Part shown: piece after piece, positions 9,168 to 18,466 of the stretch
Layout: each line of letters begins with the position of its first letter
Numbering within the stretch: the stretch's first letter is position 1
Source: DMER64 sp964554535
Lineage (GTDB): Bacteria > Bacteroidota > Bacteroidia > Bacteroidales > UBA932
DNA: 64,000 nt
Assembly (NCBI GenBank): GCA_964554535.1
Contig: CAZKPB010000006.1
Location: 41,681 to 105,680, forward strand
Direction of reading: 5' to 3'
Translations under genes and position numbers: made by a program
Notes under the pieces: model-generated
Told to the model about the DNA's origin: nothing
Databases searched by the model: none
What the model saw: the letters and a program-made list of their open reading frames with translations, nothing else

Positions 9168-11804
9168 ATGCAAAAAAGATTTTGGGTAACGCTTCTGCTA
9201 CTGACTTCCATAGCAGCTTGCAGTCGGCAGGAACCGCTCACCGAACCTGCTGCCGGCTATTCCACAGAAACCCTTTCCACTGACAACGGCATCACCACTG
9301 CCTTGAAAGGTCATATAAGAATCAAGACAGAACGGGAGATTCCCTCCGTAGGAGCCGCCAATGCGCTCTTCCCCTATTTGAAAATCACCTCCCTGCAACG
9401 CACCTTCCCCTATTGCGGTAAATTTGAAGCCCGCACGCGGGCGGAAGGGCTGCACCTATGGTATGACATTACTTTTGATCCTTCCGTATCACTGACAAAA
9501 GCAGGTGAGGAAATAGCCAACACAAAAGAAGTGACCCATATAGAATATATCCGCCCCGTAGAACCGGATGACAATGAAATAATCTATCCTTTCAACGACC
9601 CCAAACTAAACAAACAGTGGCATTTCTTTAATCCGGGCACCACCACCGACTATGCTTCCGGTTGCGACATCAACCTGTTTCCCGCCTGGGAAATCACTAC
9701 CGGCAGCCCGGAGGTCATAGTGGCCATCACGGACAGCGGTATACAGTGGGACCACGAAGACCTTGCCCCCAATATGTGGATCAACCAGGCCGAGTTTTAC
9801 GGTACCAAGGGTGTGGACGATGATGGGAACGGCTACGAGGACGACATCTACGGATACAATTTCACCGTACCCGGCAGCAGCAGTATGACCGGCACCCTTG
9901 AACCGTGCGACCACGGTACCCACGTAGCCGGCATTGTGAGCGCCGTCAATAACAACGGCCTGGGTACCTGCGGAATTGCCGGAGGTGATGACCAACATCC
10001 CGGCGTACGCCTTATGTCCTGCCAGATTATTGACGACCACAATAATCCGGCCTACTCCTCGGCCGCCATTAAATATTCCGCAGACAACGGGGCCGTCATC
10101 TCGCAAAACAGCTGGCATTCAAAAGATGCCACCGAGCTGGACGAATCCATGAAACAGGCCATAGACTATTTTGTAAAATACGCAGGTGTGGATGAAAACA
10201 ACGTACAAACCGGTCCCATGAGGGGCGGCATTGTCATTTTTGCAGCCGGTAACGAGAACACGGACCACGTATATCCCGGTATGTACGACGGAGTTCTTAG
10301 CGTGGCCGCTTTAGGTCCCGGCTTCCAGAAAGCCTCGTACTCCAATTACGGCGACTGGGTGGACCTTGCCGCTCCCGGCGGGGATGACACGTCAGCCGGC
10401 AAAGCCTACGTAACCAGCACCCTCACCGGCAACAACTATGGCGGTATGATAGGCACTTCCCAGGCCTGCCCTCACGTTTCCGGCGTGGCTGCCCTGATTG
10501 TTTCCAAATACGGCAAGGAAGGCTTCACCAACGCCATGTTGCGTGATATTCTGGTAAACAACACCAAAAACATTGACGCCTACAACCCGCGCTATGCGGG
10601 CCGGATTGGCAGCGGTCTGGTAGACGCCCTGCAGTGCCTTACCTCGGACGGTCCTCAGGCACCCAATCCCGTAACGGAGGTTCATACCGATATATTGTCC
10701 AACTCGGTAACCCTCTCCTGGATAATACCCTCCGACCCCGACAGCAAGCGGGCCTTTGCATTTGACCTCTATGTCGCCGCCCGCTCCATAGACACGGCCG
10801 AGCTGAAAGCCCCCCTTGCGGACGATATTGAAATGTTCACGATATACAGTGAACGGAAATGGGCCGGGGACACCCTGTCCGCCACGTTGATTGATATGGA
10901 ATTCAATACGGACTACTACTTCTGCCTTGTACCCTACGACAACCAGAACCACCGTGCCCCCGCCATCACCGGCATCAAGGCCTCCACGCTGGACAACCAC
11001 GCCCCCGAAATCACGCCGGTAAGCGGCACTACTCTTTCCCTCAAAGCCTTTGAAACCAAGACCCTGGAATTTGTAATTGCCGAGCCGGACCACCACGACA
11101 CCAAATACAAGTTTGTCGCCGGCTCCAGTGCCGCCAAGGTCAGTGCGACGGATAACCGAATCATCATGTCTGTCAACGGATTGCTGGCGCCTGCCGGCAC
11201 CTATACCGCCACTTTGACGGTAAGTGACCCCTATGATGCCTCGGCCACGCTGGAAATCACGTATACCATTGCCCCCAATGGGGTTCCTGCCGTTTCCTCG
11301 CAACCGGCCAACATCTATATGGGAAGCAAGAGTGAAACCGCCACCATTGACCTGGCATCGTGCTTCAAAGACCCGGACGGCGAACCGCTCACCTACACCG
11401 CCACACTGTCTTCACAGGCAAATATTGTCAAGACTTCCATCAGCGGCACCACGCTGAGCGTTCAGGGAAATACGTACGGCAACACCACGCTTTCCCTCAC
11501 CGCATCCGATGCGCTGGGAGCCAAATGCATTTTGTACGTGGAAGTGCTGGTACGTGACGGATCGCAGGAAGTGGACCTCTACCCCACTCCGGTCAGCAAA
11601 ACACTCTATATAAGAATGGGAGAGCCCACCCGGGCGGACGTAACCCTCTATTCCACCTCCGGAAGCAAAGTGTATGAAGGACGTCTGGAAATTGCCCCCT
11701 TTGCGCCGGCCAAAATTGACACGGACGCTTTGGCTGCCGGAGCCTATACGGTAGTCATCAAAACCAACGGCAAACAAATTCAACGTAATATTGTGAAGAT
11801 CTAA
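9168..11804 (+). CDS. S8 subtilisin-like serine protease with T9SS type A sorting tail
   Basis: An 878-residue exported protease. It begins with a lipoprotein signal (SIAAC, Cys18). The S8 domain covers about residues 150-500, with catalytic Asp189 (ITDSG), His249 (DHGTHVAG) and Ser431 (GTSQACPHVSG), all intact. A fibronectin-III-like module (about 505-620) and two cadherin- or Ig-like modules (about 620-795) follow. The last 75 residues (LYPTPVSKTLYI ... AAGAYTVVIKTNGKQ) match the type A C-terminal domain that sends proteins through the type IX secretion system. The stop overlaps the start of a PorV/PorQ-like barrel gene, which fits T9SS export. Having both a lipobox and a T9SS tail is unusual. 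Role: probably surface protein degradation or peptide uptake, inferred. Confidence 0.92.
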   Translation: MQKRFWVTLLLLTSIAACSRQEPLTEPAAGYSTETLSTDNGITTALKGHIRIKTEREIPSVGAANALFPYLKITSLQRTFPYCGKFEARTRAEGLHLWYDITFDPSVSLTKAGEEIANTKEVTHIEYIRPVEPDDNEIIYPFNDPKLNKQWHFFNPGTTTDYASGCDINLFPAWEITTGSPEVIVAITDSGIQWDHEDLAPNMWINQAEFYGTKGVDDDGNGYEDDIYGYNFTVPGSSSMTGTLEPCDHGTHVAGIVSAVNNNGLGTCGIAGGDDQHPGVRLMSCQIIDDHNNPAYSSAAIKYSADNGAVISQNSWHSKDATELDESMKQAIDYFVKYAGVDENNVQTGPMRGGIVIFAAGNENTDHVYPGMYDGVLSVAALGPGFQKASYSNYGDWVDLAAPGGDDTSAGKAYVTSTLTGNNYGGMIGTSQACPHVSGVAALIVSKYGKEGFTNAMLRDILVNNTKNIDAYNPRYAGRIGSGLVDALQCLTSDGPQAPNPVTEVHTDILSNSVTLSWIIPSDPDSKRAFAFDLYVAARSIDTAELKAPLADDIEMFTIYSERKWAGDTLSATLIDMEFNTDYYFCLVPYDNQNHRAPAITGIKASTLDNHAPEITPVSGTTLSLKAFETKTLEFVIAEPDHHDTKYKFVAGSSAAKVSATDNRIIMSVNGLLAPAGTYTATLTVSDPYDASATLEITYTIAPNGVPAVSSQPANIYMGSKSETATIDLASCFKDPDGEPLTYTATLSSQANIVKTSISGTTLSVQGNTYGNTTLSLTASDALGAKCILYVEVLVRDGSQEVDLYPTPVSKTLYIRMGEPTRADVTLYSTSGSKVYEGRLEIAPFAPAKIDTDALAAGAYTVVIKTNGKQIQRNIVKI

Positions 11805-11815
11805 TGGTAACCCTT

Positions 11816-12733
11816 ATGAAAAAATATATATATGTTCTGGCGGCAAGTTTGCTTGCCTCGGCCAATCTTGCCGCGCAAAGCGTTTCCTTTGTAAATGTGT
11901 CCCCCGACGCCCGTACCTTGAGTATGGGGGGAGCCTCTCTTGCCTCGGAAGCCGATGCCTACTCGCTGTACAACAACCCTTCGGCTATGGCACTTGGCAC
12001 ACGCAAAATGGCTGTGGGCGCAAGTTACACCCTCTGGCAGCCCAAGACCGCCCGCAACGCGCTCTCCGGCGTGGCGGGTTTTGGCAAAATAGGTGACAAA
12101 CTGGCCATTGGAGCCGGAGTCCGCTATTTTACCCACCAGCCCTACAACCTATCGGGGCCCAACGGGGTCATCACCGGAAGTTACACTCCCAAGGAATACG
12201 CCGCCGAACTGGGCGTGGCGTACCGGATAATCCCGGGTTTGAGTGTAGGAGCCGCCGCACATTTTATTGGATCTGACCTTTCCGAACAGGGACAGACAAC
12301 CGCCATTGCCGCCGACGTAGCCGCCACTTACTCCGTAAAAGGGTTCACCGCATCTGTGGGCGCTACCAATATAGGCGGCAAAATCAAATACGCCACTACG
12401 GAATACGCCCTGCCCTCTATGGGAAGATTCGGCCTGGGTTACACCCTGCACTCCGCAGACACCCACCGCGTTTCTGTAACCGCAGAAGGGGATTATCTTT
12501 TGGACAGCCAATCCGTAATGGGAGGCCTGGGTATTGAATACGCCTTCAGGGAAATGGTGGCCGTACGCGCCGGATATCATTACGGAGAAGAGACAAAAGG
12601 CATTCCGTCATACGCCTCGGCAGGTATCGGGGTTTGCTTTGCAGGCATTACACTGGATGCCGCCTACCTTATTGCTGGCGGTGATTCTCCCCTCAAGAAT
12701 TCGCTGAGCGTTTCACTGGGCTACAGATTCTAA
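11816..12733 (+). CDS. PorV/PorQ-family outer membrane barrel protein
   Basis: About 305 residues. A signal peptide ending LAAQ is followed by the family signature FVNVSPDARTLSMGGASLASEADAYSLYNNPS, typical of PorV/PorQ proteins, which are FadL-like 14-strand barrels. PorV shuttles T9SS cargo to the attachment complex; PorQ family members have related roles. The protein ends in GYRF with the terminal aromatic residue expected of a barrel. I chose the ATG at 11816 because MKKYIYVL opens a standard signal peptide; an in-frame ATG at 11804 overlaps the protease stop codon (TAATG), so translational coupling from there is equally possible. The pairing with a T9SS-tailed protease suggests that this barrel serves that protease. 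Confidence 0.85.
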   Translation: MKKYIYVLAASLLASANLAAQSVSFVNVSPDARTLSMGGASLASEADAYSLYNNPSAMALGTRKMAVGASYTLWQPKTARNALSGVAGFGKIGDKLAIGAGVRYFTHQPYNLSGPNGVITGSYTPKEYAAELGVAYRIIPGLSVGAAAHFIGSDLSEQGQTTAIAADVAATYSVKGFTASVGATNIGGKIKYATTEYALPSMGRFGLGYTLHSADTHRVSVTAEGDYLLDSQSVMGGLGIEYAFREMVAVRAGYHYGEETKGIPSYASAGIGVCFAGITLDAAYLIAGGDSPLKNSLSVSLGYRF

Positions 12734-12735
12734 AA

Positions 12736-14100
12736 TTATCCCTGTACCGTGGGGTCGTAATCTGCCAGATGACCGCCCCACAGGTACTTGTCGGTTTCTT
12801 TGACCAGCACCCCGCTCAACAGCAACAGGGCAATGAGGTTGGGAATGGCCATGAGGGCGTTCATGCAGTCCGCCACATTCCAGATAAGGGCCAGATTCAC
12901 CACCGCCCCCACAAAAACAGCCACGATATACACCATGCGGTAGTATTTGATAAGATGCTTCCCGCCCAGATATTCTATGGATTTCTCGGCATAGTAGGAC
13001 CAACCCAGAATGGTGGAAAAGGTGAAAGTCAGCAACCCCATGGTCAGCACCAGCGGACCCACCAGAGGCACTTTGTCAAACGCCATCTGCGTAAGTGCCG
13101 CCCCATTGTGATAGTCAATGTCGGGGTATTTCAAAATACTGCTTACCAACACAAGCCCGGTAAGCGCACACACCACCACCGTGTCCCAGAAGGTACCCGT
13201 GGCCGAGACCAACGCCTGCCGGGCCGCATTGCGCGTCTTGGCCGCCGCTGCAATAATGGGGGCCGAGCCCATTCCCGACTCGTTGGAGAACAGTCCGCGC
13301 GCAATCCCGTAGCGCATGGCCATCATCAACCCGCCACCCGTAAGGCCGCCACCCATCGCCCGGGCCGAAAAGGCCGACCGGACAATCACCTGCAGTGCTT
13401 CTCCCAAATAGGAGGCATTTACCACTAATATATACAGGCAGCCCAAAATATAGAATAAGGCCATAAACGGCACCAGCCAGGCACAGACCCTGGCAATGCC
13501 CCGGATACCGAACAGGATAACCATTGCCGCCAGTACCGCCAGCACAAGGCCGGTAATCCACGACGACACGCCAAAGGTATCTGACATAAGCGTGGCTATG
13601 GAATTGGCCTGCACGGAACAGCCAATGCCCAGGGCAGCAATAAAAGTGAATATGCAAAACAACACCGCCAGCCAGCGGGCGTGCAACCCTCTTTCCAGCG
13701 CATACATGGGCCCTCCAATCATGGTACCGTCGGAAGTCTTCACACGGTATTTCACGGCCAGCAGACCCTCGGAATATTTGGTGGCAATACCGAACACCCC
13801 GGTGAGCCAGCACCAGAGCACTGCCCCGGGACCTCCCATAGAGACGGCGGTTGCCACCCCGATGATATTCCCGGTGCCAATAGTGGCCGCCAGGGCGGTA
13901 GTCAGGGCTCCAAACGGACTGACGTCGCCCCCTGAGTCCTTGTCCCGGGATACGGACAGACGGATACCCCTGAAAATCATCCGCTGCGGAAACTTGAGCC
14001 TGAACGTAAGGTACAGGTGGGTTCCCAGCAGCAGGATAATCATAGGCCACCCCCACAGGGCGCCGCTGAGCCGTGCCACAAAATCTTGAAAAGCCTGCAT
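12736..14100 (-). CDS. AGCS-family sodium/amino acid (alanine/glycine) symporter
   Basis: A 454-residue inner membrane protein with about ten to eleven hydrophobic helices and the AGCS signature segments: the GNIIGVATAVSMGGPGAVLW stretch, WLTGVFGIATKYSEG, and GLFSNESGMGSAPIIAAAA. The family takes up alanine or glycine with sodium. It is the last gene of a six-gene minus-strand run that starts at pncB, 6 bases after dsbD. It ends tail to tail with the PorV-like gene with only two bases between the stop codons, so the two operons share almost no terminator space. Substrate is inferred from family. Confidence 0.93.
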   Translation of the reverse strand: MQAFQDFVARLSGALWGWPMIILLLGTHLYLTFRLKFPQRMIFRGIRLSVSRDKDSGGDVSPFGALTTALAATIGTGNIIGVATAVSMGGPGAVLWCWLTGVFGIATKYSEGLLAVKYRVKTSDGTMIGGPMYALERGLHARWLAVLFCIFTFIAALGIGCSVQANSIATLMSDTFGVSSWITGLVLAVLAAMVILFGIRGIARVCAWLVPFMALFYILGCLYILVVNASYLGEALQVIVRSAFSARAMGGGLTGGGLMMAMRYGIARGLFSNESGMGSAPIIAAAAKTRNAARQALVSATGTFWDTVVVCALTGLVLVSSILKYPDIDYHNGAALTQMAFDKVPLVGPLVLTMGLLTFTFSTILGWSYYAEKSIEYLGGKHLIKYYRMVYIVAVFVGAVVNLALIWNVADCMNALMAIPNLIALLLLSGVLVKETDKYLWGGHLADYDPTVQG

Positions 14101-14106
14101 TATAAT

Positions 14107-16095
14107 CTATTGGCGATAAGCCCTTATGCCTTCTTCCAGAAACGCCACAAAGCCGTCAATGCTCAGGTCGTATACTCTGGGAGGCAACAGGGGCTCGCCG
14201 TCATTGTCCAGTATAAAATACGTTGGTTGGGCGTTTACACCGAATTTGGTGCGCGCAAAGTATGAGTTGATTTTGCCCAGGGTTTTCAACTCACGTCCTC
14301 TTTCATCCACCGCCCATTCGGAAGGATCCACTTTGGTCTTGTCATCGGAGTACAGGGCCAGCACCACAAACTGCGTCTTGAGCAGATTCAGTACCCGAGG
14401 GTCACTCCATACGCGCGATTCCATCTCGCGGCAGTTCACACAGCCAAGGCCCGTAAAATCAAGAAAAACAGGCATATCGTGTTCCCTGGCATATTCCATG
14501 GCTTCCCCGTAATGGAAGAAACCGTCAATGCCGTAAGGGATGTGCAGGATGTCGCTGTATTTGCGTTTAGAGTAGCCCAGATTGGCGGTGGGGTCAAGGC
14601 CCGCAGGGGTTTTCTGTTCCACGGAAGCGCCTTTATAGGTAGCATCCAGCACAAAATCCTGGGTACTCATAGGCGGCATATAACCGCTCAACGCCTTGAG
14701 GGGAGCCCCCCACATACCGGGGATAAGGTATACCACAAAAGAGAAGGTAATAATTACCAGCACCAGCCGGAATACTCCCATATGTTCCACCGGGCTGTCA
14801 TTGGCAAAACGAATTTTGCCCAACAGGTACAGACCCAGCAGCGAGAAAATGACAATCCATAACGCAAGATATACTTCCCTGTCCAGAATACCCCAATGGT
14901 AAGTCTGATCTGCCGTACTCAAGAATTTGAGCGCCAGCGCCAGTTCCAGAAAGCCCAATACTACTTTGACCGAGTTGAGCCACCCGCCCGACTTGGGCAA
15001 CCGCTGCATCAGCGACGGGGCCATGGCCAGAATAGTAAACGGAAGGGCAAACGCCACGGAGAAGGCCAGCATGGTAATGATGGGTTCCCATACCGCACCC
15101 TGTGTGGATTTGATAAGCACCGTGCCCACAATGGGCCCCGTGCACGAGAAAGACACAAGGACCAGCGTAAGTGACAAGAAGAAAATGCCCGCCAGTCCGC
15201 CCCGGTCGGCCTTGGCATCCGTACGGGTAGTCCATTTGGATGGCAACGTGATTTCAAACGCGCCGAAAAACGAGGCGGCAAAAATCACAAATACCAGGAA
15301 GAACAATATATTGGGAATCCAGTGGGTGGAGAGCCAGTTAAAAATATCGGCCGTTACCGCCACCCCGCCGGTCACAAGAGTGACTCCAATAATGGCCGCA
15401 ATGGGCAGGGTGTACAACAAGACAATGAACAAGCCGTACATAGCGGCGTTCCGCCGTCCACGGGCCTTGCTTCCCCCCGTTTTGAGGAAGAATGACACGG
15501 TCATAGGCACCATGGGGAATACGCAGGGCGTCAGTAGCGCCACAAAACCAAACAGCACCGCCTGCAGAATGATGCTCCACAAAGAACCGCTTGCCCCTGC
15601 TTCTACTACTCCCACACTGCCGGCCGCAGGCTCTGCCGCGGCGGCGCCAAGGATCAGTTCCATAGTTTCTTCTTCCGGAGGCAGACAGCTGCCGTCATCA
15701 CAGGCTTGCCACTCGGCCGTAACCTGTACGGTTAATCCGCTTCCGGTGGTGCGCACCCGTTGCACAAATTGCGCACTGTCCGCAAAAGTACCTATGTCCA
15801 TCTTGAACGCACCGTCGTACAATCGTTCCGGTGGATTCTGCATTTGGGTGGTGCCTTCCAGGGTAACCCCGTCGGGCAAGGTAAAGGTGAAAGAAGTGGG
15901 TGTGGGACCTCCTTCATAGGGACCCATATCGTATACGTGCCAGGGAGAGGCTACGTTGGCGGTCAGGCAAATTTCCCAAAGATTATCCCCGGTTTGTTTG
16001 ACTTGACTTTTCCAGGTGACGGGTTGCTCAAACACTTGGGCATACGAGAACACCGCGCATAGGGAAAATGCGACAAAAAGCAAGTGTTTTCTCAT
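14107..16095 (-). CDS. dsbD: Thiol:disulfide interchange protein DsbD
   Basis: A 662-residue protein that carries electrons from cytoplasmic thioredoxin across the inner membrane to periplasmic thiol proteins. All three parts and their cysteine pairs are visible: an N-terminal periplasmic domain with QACDDGSCLPP (about residue 130), a central membrane domain of about eight helices with TPCVFPMVP and SFSCTGPIVG, and a C-terminal thioredoxin-like domain with LGCVNCREME followed by a cis-proline segment NAQPTYFIL. I start at ATG 16095, one base after the stop of the preceding barrel gene, giving a normal signal peptide (MRKHLLFV ... SYAQ); a TTG start at 16107 would add four residues. In the window its likely clients include the thioredoxin-like protein at 49332. 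Confidence 0.93.
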   Translation of the reverse strand: MRKHLLFVAFSLCAVFSYAQVFEQPVTWKSQVKQTGDNLWEICLTANVASPWHVYDMGPYEGGPTPTSFTFTLPDGVTLEGTTQMQNPPERLYDGAFKMDIGTFADSAQFVQRVRTTGSGLTVQVTAEWQACDDGSCLPPEEETMELILGAAAAEPAAGSVGVVEAGASGSLWSIILQAVLFGFVALLTPCVFPMVPMTVSFFLKTGGSKARGRRNAAMYGLFIVLLYTLPIAAIIGVTLVTGGVAVTADIFNWLSTHWIPNILFFLVFVIFAASFFGAFEITLPSKWTTRTDAKADRGGLAGIFFLSLTLVLVSFSCTGPIVGTVLIKSTQGAVWEPIITMLAFSVAFALPFTILAMAPSLMQRLPKSGGWLNSVKVVLGFLELALALKFLSTADQTYHWGILDREVYLALWIVIFSLLGLYLLGKIRFANDSPVEHMGVFRLVLVIITFSFVVYLIPGMWGAPLKALSGYMPPMSTQDFVLDATYKGASVEQKTPAGLDPTANLGYSKRKYSDILHIPYGIDGFFHYGEAMEYAREHDMPVFLDFTGLGCVNCREMESRVWSDPRVLNLLKTQFVVLALYSDDKTKVDPSEWAVDERGRELKTLGKINSYFARTKFGVNAQPTYFILDNDGEPLLPPRVYDLSIDGFVAFLEEGIRAYRQ

Positions 16096-16096
16096 A

Positions 16097-16726
16097 TCAG
16101 AAGGCAATACCTAAAGTAAAGTTGCCTTTGGGAACTATGCCTTTATATCCGATTTCGCCAAAATCTTCTTCCACTGGTGCGGTACAATCGGTTCTTGTTC
16201 TCAGACCGTTTACGGACGGATAGCGCACACCGCCACCGGCGTTTAGATCCAGCGTAAAGCGCCCCCACATGAAGTGCACCCCAAAGAGAATCCCGGCGTT
16301 AAGCACGTTGTAGTGCGTCTCCAGTTCTGAACTGGAATAGACGGAAGTATCCGGAACAGGCAGCGTTTTGGACACCCATTTTTCATTCAGGTAACGGTAT
16401 CCAAGATAGGGACCGACATACAGTTGAGCCGCACGGGGCATCTTGAAGAAAAACACTTTTCCGATGGCTTCCAGACCGTAACCCTCGGCATCGTTGTCGT
16501 AATTCCCATACTGACTCTGCAAGGTAATGGAAGGCATCAGGGAGAGGGCAAAAGTGGAAAAATTGTGCTGGTAACCCACAGCAAACGTGCCGTCAAAGAA
16601 ATAGGCGGGAGCCATGAAGAATTCGTTGCGGTACCAGTTGTTCCGGTGAGAAGATTGCGCTTTGGCGCCTACAGCCATCAGCAAAAGGATGGCACATAAC
16701 AAAAATTTTTTCATCTGTTTTTTCAT
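16097..16726 (-). CDS. Small outer membrane beta-barrel protein of unknown function
   Basis: About 209 residues. A signal peptide (MKKFLLCAILLLMAVGAKAQ) is followed by alternating hydrophobic strands rich in Tyr, Phe and Gly (MAPAYFFDGTFAVGYQHNF; GPYLGYRYL; LNAGILFGVHFMW) and ends GNFTLGIAF with a terminal phenylalanine, the pattern of an eight-strand OmpA- or OmpW-like barrel. The ATG at 16726 overlaps the stop codon of the MFS gene (ATGA), which suggests translational coupling; a second ATG at 16714 begins the signal peptide itself. It sits between an MFS transporter and dsbD in one operon. I do not recognise a specific family or function. Confidence 0.78.
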   Translation of the reverse strand: MKKQMKKFLLCAILLLMAVGAKAQSSHRNNWYRNEFFMAPAYFFDGTFAVGYQHNFSTFALSLMPSITLQSQYGNYDNDAEGYGLEAIGKVFFFKMPRAAQLYVGPYLGYRYLNEKWVSKTLPVPDTSVYSSSELETHYNVLNAGILFGVHFMWGRFTLDLNAGGGVRYPSVNGLRTRTDCTAPVEEDFGEIGYKGIVPKGNFTLGIAF

Positions 16727-17874
16727 TTGTTTTTTATTACTTTTACAGTGGCTGCTTTGTATAGTATCAGCTCGCACAACAAGGCACCCAGCAGGTACAC
16801 GGGAAAAAGGGTTATGGGAATGAACGCCATAAGGAAATTGAGCAACGTGTTACCGGCCAGCGCAATTACCAGGGCCATCCCAATAGCCGTCCCGGACAGG
16901 GAGCTGAACTGCTGCCCAATAGACGAGACTAATACCGGAAATGTTGCACCCAGGCCAAAGCCAATCAGGAAGGTGGCCGGCATGGCCGGCAGCCCCGTCC
17001 AAAGACACAGCATTCCAGCGGCCGTGATGCAAAATGTAAACCACAATACAGTGTATCTGGATACGTGCATCAGTACGTACGTCAGCAGCAACCGGCAGAC
17101 AATGAGCCCCACCATCATACAGGACAGGGTGTACAGTGCCTGCGCCTGTGGATATACATAGACAGGACTTTCCTGCAGAAATATGGGAATCCAGTTGCTT
17201 GTAAGGCTTTCCAACGCCGACTGGAAAAAGAGTACCGCGCTGAACAACCACAATATGGGACTTTTCAGAAGGGCCAGCGCGTCTTTGAAACAGTAGCCCC
17301 GGTCAGCCTTTGCCATGGGATAGGCCACGCAACCCATCACCAGCAGGGGTATTGCCACGGAAATGGCGGTATAACGCAAAATCACGGTATAGGGTACTTC
17401 CTTGAAATAACCCAGTATGGCCGGCATCAGAAGGGCGCCCAACCCGTAGAAAGCCCCCAGTATAGCCATATTGGGCCCGCTTTTTTCAGGCCGGGAAACG
17501 TCAGACACCAGGGCACTGGTGCCTCCGTTAATCATTCCGCCACCCATTCCAATAGCTCCCACACAGGTGAAAAGCCATTCCATGCGTGCGCCGCTGGCCG
17601 ACATGCCAGACAGGCCGGCCGCAATAAGCAGCAACGCCGTCAAAAAAGGAACGCGGTAGCCGTATCGGTCACACCACGGACCAAAGACCAGCGACCCGGC
17701 AAGCACTCCCATGGGAAGCACCCCCGCCAGGGAGGCAGCCTGAGGCTGCGTCAGAGCCAATGAGTCTCTCATAGCCGGAAGCACGGAGCCCAACACAATA
17801 AAGGAAATTCCAAAAAAGAAAATGCCGGTGTAGGCAGCCGCCAGGGCCAATGGAGTTGATAACGGTCTGGTCAA
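16723..17874 (-). CDS. Major facilitator superfamily transporter, candidate niacin-related carrier
   Basis: A 383-residue MFS protein with about twelve hydrophobic helices and the loop 2-3 motif GPWCDRYGYRVPF. The open frame starts with TTG at 17874, one base after the pncA stop; no ATG lies before the first helix, so this non-ATG start is the best choice. It is the third gene in a tight operon after pncB and pncA, which salvage nicotinamide and nicotinate. Some MFS proteins (NiaP) import niacin, so a role in moving nicotinamide, nicotinate or a related compound is a reasonable inference from position. The sequence itself does not show the substrate. Confidence 0.85.
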   Translation of the reverse strand: MTRPLSTPLALAAAYTGIFFFGISFIVLGSVLPAMRDSLALTQPQAASLAGVLPMGVLAGSLVFGPWCDRYGYRVPFLTALLLIAAGLSGMSASGARMEWLFTCVGAIGMGGGMINGGTSALVSDVSRPEKSGPNMAILGAFYGLGALLMPAILGYFKEVPYTVILRYTAISVAIPLLVMGCVAYPMAKADRGYCFKDALALLKSPILWLFSAVLFFQSALESLTSNWIPIFLQESPVYVYPQAQALYTLSCMMVGLIVCRLLLTYVLMHVSRYTVLWFTFCITAAGMLCLWTGLPAMPATFLIGFGLGATFPVLVSSIGQQFSSLSGTAIGMALVIALAGNTLLNFLMAFIPITLFPVYLLGALLCELILYKAATVKVIKNK

Positions 17875-17875
17875 G

Positions 17876-18466
17876 CTATATAAATTTAATGCCTATGCTT
17901 TTCATGTTTTCCACAGCCGCACGATGGTCTTTCAGATTCACGTAGGCCAGGGCCTCCAATACCACTTGTACGTCATAACCGGCTTCCACCAAATCCTTTG
18001 CCGTGGCCTGCACACAATATTCCGTGGCCGTGCCGCTGAGCACCACCACCGTTTTGTCTTCATTGTTCATTCCCTTAGGGATGGCCTCATACAGGTATTT
18101 GCCGTCGGCACAGCGGGCATTGAAGCCGGAATACTGTTCTTCATCGGGGTCCTGACCTTTGCCAAAAATACGCATAAAGTGGGGACGCAGGGAAGGCTCG
18201 TTTATTCTGGTGTAATAGGCAAGGTGTATCTCCTGACCCAGGGTGTTTTTTACACAGTGCACCGGCCATTGTCCGCCGTTGCACGTAAAAGAGCAGTGGT
18301 TGGCGGGATGTGCATCGCACACATACAGCACGGCATCCGCAGGATGCATATTGATATAATTGACACTGTGGTTAAGTGCGTTTTCCGCGTTGAGACACGT
18401 CATAGGCCCGGAAATAAAATCATTGAGCATGTCTATGACCACGTGATAATGTTGTCTACCGTACAT
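17876..18466 (-). CDS. pncA: Nicotinamidase (isochorismatase-like hydrolase)
   Basis: A 196-residue hydrolase that turns nicotinamide into nicotinate and ammonia. Visible active-site elements are Asp12 (VIDMLNDF), the metal-binding DAHPANHCSF segment (Asp, His, His), and the nucleophile cysteine in SGTATEYCVQAT, preceded by a possible cis-peptide GT segment. The length is close to that of bacterial PncA. The gene overlaps the 3' end of pncB by 11 bases, and pncB uses the nicotinate that PncA makes, which supports nicotinamidase over other isochorismatase-like enzymes. Confidence 0.93.
   Translation of the reverse strand: MYGRQHYHVVIDMLNDFISGPMTCLNAENALNHSVNYINMHPADAVLYVCDAHPANHCSFTCNGGQWPVHCVKNTLGQEIHLAYYTRINEPSLRPHFMRIFGKGQDPDEEQYSGFNARCADGKYLYEAIPKGMNNEDKTVVVLSGTATEYCVQATAKDLVEAGYDVQVVLEALAYVNLKDHRAAVENMKSIGIKFI

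Noticed and set aside
10392..11303. 303-codon open frame on the minus strand inside the protease
   Set aside because: Antisense to the well-conserved protease; glycine-rich low-complexity product, no motif.
14927..15919. 330-codon plus-strand open frame
   Set aside because: Lies antisense to dsbD, whose three cysteine domains are all intact.
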